This document shows, piece after piece, positions 23,200-36,307 of a stretch of DNA of 64,000 nt. Positions within the stretch are counted from its first letter, which is position 1. Every line of letters begins with the position of its first letter. The stretch comes from Antedon bifida (Eukaryota; Echinodermata; Crinoidea; Comatulida; Antedonidae): NCBI GenBank assembly GCA_963402885.1, contig OY727100.1, forward strand, positions 11,253,395 through 11,317,394. The letters are read 5' to 3'. The notes below the pieces were generated by a model, which ran no database searches, was not told the DNA's origin, and was given only the letters and a program-made list of their open reading frames with translations. The translations under genes were made by a program, and so were the position numbers.

Positions 23200-25430
23200 C
23201 TAAAAATTATCAGGAGGAATGTAACAAAATGCGTCGTACTCCGGATTGATTACCATGTCTTCAAGTAAGCCTATCGATGGACAGTTGTTGGTGGACACGG
23301 AACATGACTTCACTGCTTCCTGTTCTGCAACCCAACCAAATATTTGAGATTGATAACCCATCATGTAAGCCTGGTTAACTTGATCTTTCGTTGCAATTGA
23401 ACCGCCAATATCACCGCATTTTACCACAGCTTCTTCGTATGTGAAACTATTCGTACTTTCTCCTCTAATTGAGAGTACCCTATGAGATGGATATGGATAC
23501 TCGTTCAGATTGTTGTTTGTTAGCGAACAAAACACGCCATACGATTTATCTTGAAGATTCGTTACTCTAAAAGTTCCACCAACTAAAATGTTAGACCAAC
23601 ATGTAACATTAGAGTCTTCATAGCAACACTTTCCAGACATATTGTGTGAAAACCACGATCGTCCTCCTATGCAATTGTCAACACCACTTAAACTAGCATT
23701 ATACACCTCCATAGGTAGCGCCATGTGACCTCCAAACTCGTCCTGACATCGGGTTTCCGCCTCATCATAATTATACCCTGTATCTTTATTTCTTCTAAGA
23801 TGGAGAAGCTTGCTAGCAGGGTAGTAGCTATGTTTGTCTTTTGCTTGGTCTGAGTAAATGTAGCAGTAGAAGCAACTATAGAGTTCATCAAGTTCTGGAT
23901 ACAGGTTGAAGCGAGTCGCTGCATCCACAGGATCACACCCGGTGTCGTCATTGCTGAAGGTTACCTCTCCACTGATCAGCCAACACTGGTCACATGTTAC
24001 TTTCATTCCGTATTTGATGGCAGACACCAGTTGCTCGTAGAACGCAAGAGTTCCTTTCCGGTGCAGACACTGATCTGATGCTTGCTGGTAGCTTACTTCG
24101 TCCATTACCTTTATGAATGCGCCATCTTGAAACTGTAATAATGAAAATTAAAACGTTTATGTTGTCTACCGCAAGAATCAAGCTCATTGCTTTACCAGAA
24201 CATTTTAATCGTTTTTTACCTTAATAAAATAAAAATATAAAAATAAATAAATAAATAAATAAAAATAAATGAATTTTAATAAAACATCAACGCTACATTG
24301 TCGCTTGCAAAGATATAACCTTTAACCGCACGAACAACAGCGCCTCACAAGTTCATTACAATAACAAATGTATGTCAAATTCATCATTTGAGTTACTTGT
24401 TACCTTAAATGCGTAATCCCTTGCCGCTTCACCATCCGTTGTCTGAGATTTAATCTGGCATCCAGACATTCCTTCATCGCTACTAATCTTAAAGTGATTA
24501 CATTCATCGTAACCTAATCTTAAACATGCCTGTGCGCATCTGATGCCGGTCGGTTGATCATTCGTGCGTTCTTGAATAGGCACAGTCTTTGTACCAATAG
24601 CAAACATCACCGATTTAAGCCCTGATGGTGTACGAGCTGAAAGTGGAACAAAATATTTTACGTTGTTATTTTCATCACTTGAATCTTTATTATTATTACA
24701 ACCTTTGTACTTTATTGTTGCACATAAACTAACTATCACTGCTTTGGTATCTTTATCATCTAGTATTACTAATAAATATGTCTGCATAAGAAATATAGCT
24801 CTACGCTGCATCAGCGTGTACATCATCATCGTTATTTCATCTAAATCCTTGTCATCGATCGATCGATCGATTATCAACACTTATATCACCATCACCATCT
24901 TTCTCATCATCAACCTCATTTGAATATTTTTCATCGCCTTATTAATCTGTTTCAAGATTGTTCTGGAATGTAATGGTTGTTGATATCAATGGTATCGTTA
25001 TTGTAATCAAAGAGCTGCATAGGCAGGATATAGAAAAAATCAAGATCAAATAAGTTAAAACTGCCTCAATATAAGTTTATTTTTACGACATGTTTCGGTC
25101 GTTATTGTATATATTTATCTTTTTGATTGTCATATAAGGCCTATATCATCATCACTGTTCGATTATCACAATATTATTATTTTCACAATTATCCGTTTTC
25201 ATCGTCATTACAATAAGTATATCTATTCAATTCAGGTAAATATTTCAATAGCCAGTCTCAATTTTTGTTTAAAATAGCAAATTATACATATTTTGTGATA
25301 CACGCGTAATCTTTGTGTCCTAAAGTAATGTGAAAAAAAACTTCCATTATTTTCGTTATCATGTTTAGGCCTGCCTACCTTGTGTTGTAGAAAGTAAAAT
25401 GACTGCAAAGATCCAATACATATTTGACAT
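23200..25430 (-). CDS. Secreted PAN + triple Link-domain protein, copy C (mosaic)
   Basis: Exons are 25379-25430 (signal peptide MSNMYWIFAVILLSTTQ), 24404-24636 (PAN-like) and 23200-24132 (three Link modules), giving 405 residues with the same phases as copy A. The terminal exon begins FQDGAFIK after a TTACAG acceptor. Modules 2 and 3 are almost those of copy H, while the first residues (KVMDEV) and the adjoining intron match copy F. Exons 1 and 2 and the 5' flank match copy A. Potential N-glycosylation sites are NAS, NMS and NVT in module 2. Introns are about 742 and 271 bp. It is likely a secreted glycan-binding or matrix protein; this is inference from the fold. Confidence 0.8.
24190..24275. 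repeat. AAAT-rich seam with relic of an A-type exon start in intron 2 of copy C
   Basis: TTTTTTACCTTAATAA at about 24215 is how an A-type terminal exon begins (compare about 1059-1072). It is followed by (AAAT)n and then by the A-type intron (ATGAATTTTAATAAAACATC). The functional C exon lies to the left and is F/H-type. The seam therefore marks a recombination joint inside the intron. Confidence 0.7.
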
Positions 25431-28400
25431 CACAGAACCCGATTAGCCAGAATAATATCAGCACATGCCTGAATAATAAAGATTCAAAGAAAAAAGTTCA
25501 TTCATTAAATCGCGGATTATTCTAAAAGAAGTAAATGAGGCGTTTTTCCACAGAACATCTTCGGGTTATTCAAATATAAAAAACTGTGATTGATTTTCGG
25601 AGAGGAGAATGCTCTAGAAATACAATATAATAACTATTAGGGCTAATATAAGACATACCAACGCTTTCAATCCGCACGGAATCTACCTGGTGGAAAACCT
25701 TAATTATTATGTAAATAACCCCATTGTCTCATTAGTACTGATTACTGTGTTGGAATGCCCAGTGTTGAATACGTGTTGCGTGACGCTTACTCAATCGCTG
25801 TAACTGAGTAACTACAGAGATGAACACGTGCAGTTTCCAGCGGAGTATGTCGCCTACCCATGACTGAGGCATCTGGTAAACAATGCGTTTTGAAAAAATA
25901 TGCTGTGTCAAAATGAATGAATAAATATGCTGTCCTAAGCCTTTTTCCAACAACGTCCTGTCTATCATCCTGTCGCAGCCAACACAGAATACAAAGGCGC
26001 AAAGTGAGTAGGCCTACCATTTGATTTATAATGTTTACATTTTGTGATTGAGCCTCGGATATATATTATTTAGTTGGAGACCTAATAGTACCCATGTTAC
26101 CCAGGGGACCTAGTCGAGAAATCTCAGTATGCAACTATTTGAGCTGTTAAAAAGACCAACACTTCTATTTACTGCGTGTTTTGTTTTAAAAATCCGATCA
26201 GTCGGTGTAAATTTGTTCACGTTAACCAAATCATTTTGGTCGACAGTGTATCATTTCGGAGTAGGCCTACCGGACAATATATTGTACAGAGTGGTTATTT
26301 ATAATGATGCTTTACTTCTTCAAAGAAGAGTAAACTCTAAACTGCACATCTATTAGATAAGCCTACTTAAAGCACTCGACTCGAATCGTTTCTCTATTTA
26401 TTTGCTCATTGAGCACTGGTGAAATATTACAATATTATACGTAAACAAGGCCATATACATGGCTGCAGTCGCGTGCTCAAATTTGAGTTAGTGTTTACCG
26501 ACCGACCGACCGACATAATGAGCTGTAGAGTCGCGTTTGAATGCGACTACAAACATTACTATCAGCATATGAAATAGATATTAATTACACGTCTCATCCA
26601 TCACATGATTTTCAAACGGTGTTACGTACCGTAATAAAAGTTTTTGAAAACAATGTTCAACTCCCACCTAAATTGTGGAGGCAATTTAGTTGGTTTAAAC
26701 AACTTCGCTCGCGCACCATCTTGGTCGTGCCCACAGATGGTTCTCGAATACACAGTAATTCCAGCGAGAAAAAAATCAAAGATTTGAGATGTACGTACCG
26801 CAGGACTATAATACATTGGCCTTTACAGAAGCGAATAAATAGACACAATGATGTATGTAGACAACCAAAATGTGTGTTTGTATTTAACATTAGGGTCGAG
26901 AAATGGGGAAGAGGATAGGTACAAAGAGGAATAATTTTTAAATATATTCTTATCCACTCAGTAACGAAATATTTTTTTAATGTTTTATAGGCTTATAAAT
27001 AATATACCACCAAATACAGTAAAACATTTGCGATTTAATACTTTGTTGAAACAGTCACTGTCATAGTCGACTGAAATAGTAAAGTATATGTAACGATACA
27101 CCACTACGACGTTTATATATTTTATTATGTATTAATTAATACAAACTTTGAGAAGCAACTGTCAGTAATACAGTTTATTTGTATATTATGTGTTTTTATA
27201 TTTAACAATAGGGCCTACCCACACTCACAGTAATACAGTATATTTGTTTATATATTTTTTATTTTTGTATTATTAATTAATACAAACGTTGAGAAGCAAC
27301 GGTAATCGGTAATAAAGTTTATTTGTATATTATATATTTATGATCTAACAGTAGGGCCTACTAACACTCACAGTAATAAAGTTTATTTGTATATTTGTTT
27401 ATATTATATCTAACAGTACCAACACTCACAGTAAGACATTTGCGATTCAAATGGCGATCAAAAGTAGTTAATACCTATTTACAGTATTGTACAGCATTGC
27501 AATACTATTTATGTTTATTCTCCAAGGGCCCATATATTTACCCACTTGGTTAAACCAAACAATTTGGAATGTTCTATTCATAGCAAATCATCAAAATATT
27601 ATTATCACATTATGATGCTGTACTCGAGCTGTTCAACCGGGTTTCAGCTATTAATAACAATTATCGTGGGAGGAGATAGGAAATGCGAAGCATCCTCGTA
27701 TTATTGTGTGCAGGTATTTTTCAAGATAGACATGCATTATACAGTGTATACCACGATCGGAAAACACCCTTATTTGGGGCAATTCGTTGAACCTAAATTC
27801 GTTTTAATTGTCAATAACTAATTATCTAACTTAATTTAATTAGTAAACAGGGAAATACATTCGAGTAAAAATTCTAGAAGTAAGGCACGATTTACCGAAT
27901 TTTCCCCTTACGTAAATTTATATATAGATTATGGCCAACGGCCTCTTCATGCATTCATTTCTTTATTTTGGATAGTAAATCCATTATACAAAACATACAA
28001 AACAAATAGAGAAACAAGTAGCAACTTCCACAAAAAACAACCTGAAATATCCATTAACTATGGTTTTAATTAGACTATTACAACTGTCATGAATTCTGTT
28101 CTTAAAACTATGAATGGAGTTCTCCAATATCCATTAATAAATAACAGCTATTCTATCGACAACTAACAAAATATAAAGTTTTTCTTCAAACAAAAATAAA
28201 AATGTATCTTACCAAATAAAAAAATTGATTGTAGAATCCTTTGTACTTGTCAAAGGTGTGATTCTAATACATCGAGATGTTAGAACCGCAGATAATAAAT
28301 GTAAAAAAAATAAAACATTTCTTGGGTGAACTGGCACATGCGCACTAATAGTTTTTCATTCGTGACGCTTTGTTTAATCTGAGATAGGCCTACCCACTAA

Positions 28401-28690
28401 TTGTATTATAGACATACATAAATGGAGGATTAAATCAATATTATCTTTCACTAAAACAGTTCTCCATTTCATCACAAGAGACAAGTTGGAATATTCGTTT
28501 TCCATGTAATTTAAACGTTATAAATAACGTAGTATGTCGTTATAGAACTGAATAGAATATCTTAAGAAACATTTAAAAACATTGAAAAATAAGAGAAAAA
28601 GATTTTTTTGTAGAGCTTCCATAAACTGTACCTTAAATGTACGTGTACAGGAATTAAAAACATGTTTAATATTGTATTTAATTATTTAAA
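25431..28690. other. 5' flank of copy C, homologous to 2150-6000
   Basis: No gene is supported. Shared blocks with the copy A flank run in the same order for several kilobases (for example the ATTACTGTGTTGGAATGCCC segment at 2458 and 25740, and the TATTCATTAATAAATAACAGC-type segment near 4065 and 28130), but with rearrangements. A (GACC)n run sits near 26500. The block 27600-27870 matches 11640-11960. Confidence 0.6.
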
Positions 28691-28694
28691 CAAT

Positions 28695-29360
28695 CAATAT
28701 TTATTTATTATAACAATTACGTTTAATATATCACTATAAACAATTACGTTTAATATATCGCTTTGAAAAACTACGTTTAATATATCGCTATGAACAATTA
28801 CGTTTAATATATCACTATGAACAATTACTTTCTATATATCACTATGAACATTTATGTTTAATATATCACTATGAATAATTACGTTTAAAATATCACTATG
28901 AATAATTACGTTTATTATATCCATATGAACAATTGCGTTTAATTTAAAACTATTGACAATTACGTTAAATATATCACTACAGTATGAACAATTCACTATG
29001 CACAATTACGTTTAATATATTGCTACGAACAATTAAGTTTTATACTGTATATCACTATGGAAAATTACGTTTAATATATCGCTATGAACAATTACGTTTA
29101 ATATATCACTATGAACAATTACGTTTAATATATCACTATGAGCAATTACGTTTAATATATCACTATGATCAATACGTTTAATATCAATATGAACAATTGC
29201 GTTTATTTAAAACTATCGACAATTAAGTTAAATATATCACTACAGTATGAACAATTTCGTTTAACACTATGCACAATTACGTTTAATATATCACTATGAA
29301 CAATTGCGTTTATTATATCACTATGAACAATTACGTTTAATATATTACTATGAACAATTT
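28695..29360. repeat. 27-bp satellite array 2
   Basis: The unit is the same as in array 1. The order of variant units is almost base-for-base that of 31640-32275, so arrays 2 and 3 share a segmental copy of about 630 bp. Both even contain the same 65-codon frame reading LRLIYHYEQ, which is a by-product of a 27-bp period. Confidence 0.9.
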
Positions 29361-31399
29361 TTTTGTAGAGCTTCCATAAACTGTACCTTAAATGTTAAGG
29401 TACATGTTATGGAAACTTGTTGTTAGGCAAGCTCTACTGCACTTAAAATGGTGCCGTCAATCTTAACTGTAGGTCAATGAAAAACCGAATTTATTCTACA
29501 TCACTTATATATGTGATGTGTGGTGGAAAACCATTAGAAAGTACATTACGATGATATATTTTTTGCGTATTTCTCATACTGCATTGCATCGTTTTTATGA
29601 AAAGCTCAAGAACTCTTAATGAAATTGAATGTCGTTAAAACATTTTTCATGGTAGACTGCTGTTGTATTGCAAACAACCCTTGATGAATTGCTGAATTAT
29701 AATTACAGTAGTCTAGCATGAATAGAGGTTTTTGCAAAAGAGCTCAGTGTACGTGTACAGGAATTAAAAACATGTTTAATATTGTATTTAATTATTTAAA
29801 CAATCAATATTTAATTAAAGACAGCAGATACACTTTAGCCAACAAAAAAAGGAATAAAAGGGAGAAAAGTAATTATTATTTTTTATAAAATTTTACGCGA
29901 CGTAATTTATTTCAAGAAGCGTCTGACGTGACAAGAATTGACTTTCTTCTTATTTATGGGGTTATTTATGAATAACTAAGTTATTAATAATTGTATAATA
30001 TTGCATAATAATTTGTTTCATACAAATGATAATTTGTACTTGTAATAAAATGAGTATTGATAATAATGCTTCTTAAGATTCTAACAGAAATAAGCCAGTG
30101 GCAATGGAACTTCGACTTAATTTACAACAAAATAACATGTGTAACCATTTTCACTCTTTGAAACAGTATAACATAATTCTTAATGATGGGAAATAACTAA
30201 ATTATATAAATGTTAATATATCATGTTTTTTGTTTGTTTTATTGATGAGTAATGTTTTATATAATAAAGCGAATAGTGTTGCAACCTATTTCTATTAGGT
30301 TACTTTGTAGACCTGGAATGAATAAATTATTATATCATAAAATCATAATAATAGACTTACAAAGTTGGTAAATAACTAAATTATATAAATGTTTATACGT
30401 CATGTTTTTTTGTTTTATTGATGAGTAATGTTTTTTATAATAAAACGAATAGTATTGCAACCTATTTCTATTAGGTTACTTTGTAGAGCTGATATGAATA
30501 ATAGACATAAAAGTTTACAATTATAGTTTAGTTCTATTCATTATCAACCAATACATTCAAATAACGTATATTTTACATACTAATAGTGATTCTTCTGCCT
30601 GCGGGACATCATTACAATGTAGTTCACTATTAAGTTGAGATACTAAATTACCTAACTCAACTTAGTATGTACCAACTTTTTTATACCGTTGATCTGACTA
30701 CACAAGTTGAATTACCCTTAAGTAAATTGATATAGGCTAAATGTACTAAAATTGTGTCCTATAATCAAAGTGTGGATCGTGCAAAATATGTTTTATTAAT
30801 ATTAAACTGATCATGACTTGAGGCAAAACATATCAAAAAGTTAGGTTGTTTTTTTGGTAATATTTATTGAGTTAAAAATACCGAATATGCATTCACAATC
30901 AATAATACAAAAGAACAATAATATACATCCGGGTGGGGTGATCTAAATAAGCCAAGGCTATGCGGCCAATATATTTTTCGTATGTAAGAGATGCAGAAAA
31001 CATAAATCATTCATTATTTATAATTAGCATTCCATCGAGTTTTGATTGTCCATTTTCGGGGTTTGAATCTTACAAGAAACTTACTTTTACTTCATAGTGA
31101 GAAGGATTACTTAGAAAGTTAGGTTATTTTTTGAAAGTAGGTCGGCTTTCCTGTAATTATTTCACATAGAAAATAATCCATGATTTCTACATCACTTACC
31201 TACTAGAAAACAATTCGCTGCCAGGCACGCTTGTTAAAAAAACGATTGAGCCCTCAATCTTTCAATATCATTATTAGTGTATAATAATATTGGGCTAATT
31301 GATTAAATGCTGCCATTGAATTGAATTTATATTACATTACACAATTTTATATAAAAATAACAAGAATAAATTCATTCGGATAAAAAAAATATTTTGCAT
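29361..31399. other. AT-rich intergenic stretch with a 150-bp tandem duplication
   Basis: No gene is supported. The first part matches the copy A flank at about 5680-6480. The segments at about 30215-30310 and 30405-30490 are a direct duplication (both with GTTGCAACCTATTTCTATTAGG or its single-base variant, each followed by TTACTTTGTAGA). The stretch at 31100-31240 recurs, diverged, at about 45070-45220. Confidence 0.55.
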
Positions 31400-32350
31400 T
31401 CAATAACAATTACGTTAAAATATGTCACTATAAACAAATTCAATTAAATATATTATTATGAACAATTAGGATTAATACTGTATATCACTATGAACAATTA
31501 CGTTTAATATATCACTATGAACAATTACGTTTAATATATCACTATAAACAATTACGTTTAATATATCACTATGAACAATTACGTTTAATATATCACTATG
31601 AACAATTACGTTTAATATATCACTATGAACAATTACGTTTAATATATCACTATAAACAATTACGTTTAATATATCGCTTTGAAAAACTACGTTTAATATA
31701 TCGCTATGAACAATTACGTTTAATATATCACTATGAACAATTACTTTCTATATCACTATGAACATTTATGTTTAATATATCACTATGAATAATTACGTTT
31801 AAAATATCACTATGAATAATTACGTTTATTATATCCATATGAACAATTGCGTTTAATTTAAAACTATTGACAATTACGTTAAATATATCACTACAGTATG
31901 AACAATTCACTATGCACAATTACGTTTAATATATTGCTACGAACAATTAAGTTTTATACTGTATATCACTATGGAAAATTACGTTTAATATATCGCTATG
32001 AACAATTACGTTTAATATATCACTATGAACAATTATGTTTAATATATCACTATGAGCAATTACGTTTAATATATCACTATGATCAATACGTTTAATATCA
32101 ATATGAACAATTGCGTTTATTTAAAACTATCGACAATTAAGTTAAATATATCACTACAGTATGAACAATTTCGTTTAACACTATTCACAATTACGTTTAA
32201 TATATCACTAAGAACAATTGCGTTTATTATATCACTATGAACAATTACGTTTAATATATTACTATGAACAATTACGTTTAATATATCACTGTATGAACAA
32301 TTACGTTTATTATATCACTATGAACAATTACGTTTATTATCTCTATGAAC
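31400..32350. repeat. 27-bp satellite array 3
   Basis: This is the longest of the three arrays, with about 34 units. Its first third is very regular and looks recently expanded. The remainder is the copy of array 2. Confidence 0.9.
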
Positions 32351-33300
32351 AATAACATTGTTTCTATTTGTATAAAGCTCAGATTTAAATCAATTTTTAG
32401 AAATCTATATAATAAATTTACGTAAGTTCAAAATTTAGTCGATGGTATAATATAAAGTTGGTTCATACATTCGGTACTGATTTTAACCACCAATTTAACC
32501 CTGTTTACAAATTAAGTTGAGTTAGATAATTAGTTATTGACGATTAAAATGAATTTAGGTCCAACGATTTTCACCAAAATAGAGGTATTTTCCGGTCCTT
32601 GTATACACTGTCTAATGGATGTCCGTGCTGAAAAATACCAGCACATAATAATACGAAGGTGCTTCGCATTTACCTATCCCCTTCTACGATAATTGTTTTT
32701 AATAGCTGGAAGTCGGTTAAACAACTCGAGTACATCATCATAATGTTGAAGACAAGCCGATTTTCTTTTAATAATAAAGAATATATTTAAAAATTGTTTC
32801 ACATTTTACCCATCCTCTTCCCCATCCCTCAACCCTAATGTATCCAAAACACAAATTGGGTTTGTTTAAATGAGTTAAAATTGTTTTGAAGTAATTTCCA
32901 GGCTGCTAATTTTAGTTGACTACACAATCATCGTGTCTATTTATTCGTTTCTGTAAATGACGTACGTTTGAAATCGCCCGTTTTTTTACGCTGAAATTAC
33001 TGTGTATTTGAGAACCATATGTGGGCACGACCTAGATGGTACGCGAGCGAAGGTGTAATTACGCAGTCATACTAGATTAGTTATCCTAGAGGTGTGGTTG
33101 GCCATGGGGTTCTAAGTAGAATTGTCCTAGAAGATGTAGTTGTCCATCCTGGATGAATAATTCATGATCCTCATTATGACATTATAGGGGTCGCTTTAAT
33201 ATGTTATATTAACATGAACATAAACCAAAATGTCAGCAAGTGTTAACAGTGTTGTTTTAATAGTTTATGGGAGAGATTATTTCGAGGGTTATGTTAAGTT
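32351..33300. other. Inverted copy of the 11.6-12.0 kb intergenic block
   Basis: About 32430-32770 is the reverse complement, diverged, of 11640-11960. The part around 32960-33050 (ACTGTGTATT, GTGGGCACGACCTAGATGG) is the reverse complement of 6500-6600 and 26700-26770. Array 3 is thus bounded by the same neighbours as array 1 but in the other orientation. No gene is seen. Confidence 0.55.
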
Positions 33301-33309
33301 ATAATTATT

Positions 33310-33640
33310 TACGTTTATTAATATAAAGTTTGCGGTACACCACGTGTGTTAGTTCTGAAAAGAACTGTTGAGTTTCTCGACGTTTCGATCAATATACTTT
33401 GATCGTCCTCAGGAGTGAGAATGCAGAAAGTCCAGGAAACTTGGAATATAAGTGGGACGGGTGGGACTGGTGTGAAAGCCAGAAACAATGGCAAGTTCAC
33501 ACAGTGGGAGGGATTGAAACTAGCTATAGCAGAGCATTGTTTCTCAAGAACAATAGTGAATGGAAACTTGCTATAGAAGAGCATTGTTTCTGATAGGTGT
33601 GAAAAGCAGGGTGAGACAAGCTAAAAACAATAGCATTGGA
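33310..33640 (-). mobile_element. Penelope-like fragment with hammerhead-like core
   Basis: On the minus strand, CTGAGGA (33406-33412) is followed by a stem of seven pairs (CGATCAA with TTGATCG) and then AAACGTC. This CTGAnGA / GAAAC arrangement around CGAAACGTC is typical of the hammerhead ribozymes carried at the ends of Penelope-like elements. It has one base more than the canonical core if GAAAC is kept intact. An internal near-repeat occurs at 33519-33550 and 33560-33590 (GGAAACTTGCTATAGAAGAG type). No reverse transcriptase part is present. Confidence 0.45.
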
Positions 33641-33762
33641 AGGAACTTAAAAAAATGCGTCGTACTGAAATGTGTTTTTCAATTAAACCCAAGGATTCAC
33701 AATGTTTGCACACAGAAATAGCTACATTCTTGTTTCATATTCCACGAGAACGGATTCCATTG

Positions 33763-35769
33763 CTAAATACCATTAGGAGGAACGTAACAAAATGCGTCAT
33801 GACCTGAATTAGGGGTATCGGTTTCTAATAAACCTATAGATTGACAGTTTTTACCGAACACTATGGGACATGATCTTACTACTCTACTTCCTGTAATCCA
33901 ACCGGAGGCGACAGATAAATACCCCATGACGTAAGCCTGGTGCACTTGCTCTTTCGTTGCAAGTCTACCACCAATGTCGGCACATTTTAACGACGCCTCG
34001 CTGAATGTGAGACTCTTCTCTTCTTCTCCCCTAATAGATATTACAAAATGAGGTGGATAAGGGTACTGTTTGAGATCGATGTTTGATAGCGAGCAAAAGG
34101 CTTTAAAATATTTACTTTCTTGAAGATTCATTATTTTAAATTGTCCCCCAACTAAAATGTTAGAACAATATGCATCATTGGAGTCTTTCAGACAACAAGG
34201 TCCAGACATGTTGTGAGAAAACCAAAAACGTCCTTTTATCATACACATTTTAACACCACTTAAACTAGCATTATACACCTCCATAGGTAGGGCCAGGTGA
34301 CCTTGAAACTCGTCCTGGCATCGGGTTTCCGCCTCCGCGTGATTATAGCCTGTATCTGTATTTCTTTTAAGGTAGATAAGTTTGCTAGCAGGGTAATAGC
34401 TATGCTTATATGTTGGTTGATTTGAGGAGATGTAGCAGTAGAAGCAACTATAGCGTTCATCACGTTCTGGATACAGGTTGAAACGAGTCGATGCATCCAC
34501 AAGATCACACGCGGTGTCTTCATTGCTGAATGTTACTTCGCCACTGATTAGCCAACACTGATCACATGTTACTTTCATTCCGTATTTGGTGGCAGACACC
34601 ACTTGCTCGTAGAACGCAAGAGTTCCTTTCCGTTGCAGACACTGATCTGATGCTTGCTGGTAGCTTACATCATCTTTTACCTTAATGACCACTCCATCCT
34701 AAAAATAAATGAAATTTAATAAAACATCATATCAACGCCACATTGTCGCTTGGAAAGATATAAACTTTAACCGCACGAACAGCAGCCGCCTCACAAGTGG
34801 CTGATTCATTACCGTAAAAAATGTATGTCAAATTCATCATTTCAGTTACTTGTTACCTTAAATTCGTAATCCCATGCCACTTCACCATCCGTTCTCTGAG
34901 ATTTAATATGGCATCCAGACATTTCTCCTTCACCACTACTAATCTTAAAGTGATTACATTCATCGTAACCTAATCTTAAACATGCTTGTGCGCATCTGAT
35001 GCCGGTCGGTTGATCATTTGTGCGTTCTGGAAAAGGCCCAGTCTTTGTACGAGTAGCAAACATAACCGATCTAAGCCCTGATTGTGTACGAGCTAAAGTA
35101 AAACGAAATTTATTACGATATTATTCTCATCACTTGAATCTTTATTAATATTATTATCACCACCTTAGTTTATTGTTGCCTACAAAATCACTATCCCCGT
35201 GCCGTCGTCATCTAGTATTCTAATGAACTAAATATTTCTGCATATAGCATAGCTCTACCCCTACATCAGCAGCGGTAGAACTCGTCTAAATCCTTGTCAT
35301 CGATCATCAACACCATCATCATCATCATCATCGTTCTCATCATGATTCTCATTTGAATATTTCACCACCTTAGTAACCTATTTCAAGAATGTTCTGGAAT
35401 GTAATGATTATTGATATCAATGTTATCGTTATTGTATATAGTTATCTTCTTTACCGTTATTTGATTGTCATATCTGGCCATCATCACTGTCCGATTAACG
35501 CCATCTTCATTATAGTCATTATTTCACAATTATCTGTTTTCATCGTCATTACAATAATATATGTCTATTCAATTCAGGTAAATATTTAAATAGCCAGTCT
35601 CAATTTTTTTTTTAAAGCAAATTATACATATTTTGTGATGCACGCGTCATATTTGTGTCCCAAATCGTGTGAAAAAAAACTTCCATTATTTTCGTTATCA
35701 TGTTTAGGCCTACCTACCGTGTGCTGTAGAAAGTAAAATGACCGCAACTACCCAATACATATTTGACAT
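33763..35769 (-). CDS. Secreted PAN + triple Link-domain protein, copy D
   Basis: Exons are 35718-35769 (signal peptide MSNMYWVVAVILLSTAH), 34857-35092 (PAN-like) and 33763-34698 (triple Link), giving 407 residues. Splice sites are ACG/GTAGGT, CTTTAG, AAG/GTAACA and TTTTTAG, in the same phases as copy A. Module 3 keeps ATKEQVHQAYVMGY, GW, VVRSCP, NC and the final YVPP. Compared with A, module 2 has the insertion IKGR before the FWFSHNM segment and lacks the NVT site. The 5' flank stays alignable with copies A and C for a few hundred bases. Secretion is well supported; the ligand is unknown. Confidence 0.8.
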
Positions 35770-36090
35770 CACAGAACCCGATTAGCCAGAATAATATCAG
35801 CACACTCCTGAATAATAAAGATTCAAAGAAAAAAAGTTCATTCATCATTCAGCGAGTTATAAGAAATAAATAACAGTTTTTAACTTTTTCCCAAGAATAT
35901 CCCCGTGTTTTATTTTCATAATAAACTGATTGATTTTCACAAAAGTAGAATGAATGGAAGTACAATTCAATACGTCCATATAGAGATATTATAGTGAACT
36001 ATAATATCTCTCTAAATTAATTTTAACAGATTTAAGTGATATTTCCTCTTTTTTGTTTTTCTTTTGTCACAAACACATAAACAAAACTAG
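35770..36090. other. 5' flank of copy D
   Basis: The first 150 bases align with the 5' flanks of copies A and C (TCAAAGAAAAAAGTTCATTC region), and homology then fades. An inverted pair ATAGAGATATTATAG / CTATAATATCTCT occurs near 35980-36012. Confidence 0.5.
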
Positions 36091-36235
36091 AGGGTACTCC
36101 GAGAGTACAAACCTCCGCCTACTGTAAAATTCCCCTACATAAAATGTCTCCGAAAAATATATATATATTAAAAAAAAAATTTTTTTATTAGTTCTAAATG
36201 TAAATAGGCTAACTGCACACTACAAAGTTGTGGAT

Positions 36236-36307
36236 GAGAGTTTGGTGTAATGGTTATGTATCCAGCCTCTCACAGTTGAGATCGCTGGTTCAAGTCCCTC
36301 TGAGATT
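36236..36307 (+). other. tRNA-Glu-like block (Pol III boxes), not a working tRNA
   Basis: An A box (TGGTGTAATGG, 36243-36253) and a B box (GGTTCAAGTCC, 36287-36297) have the right spacing, and the middle reads GCCTCTCAC as in glutamate tRNA with a CTC anticodon. The acceptor and T stems do not pair well, so this is likely a tRNA-derived promoter of a SINE or a decayed tRNA gene. Confidence 0.5.

Noticed and set aside
28984-32095. Repeated 65-codon frames with LRLIYHYEQ units
   Set aside because: They arise from 27-bp satellite units (nine codons) and exist only inside arrays.
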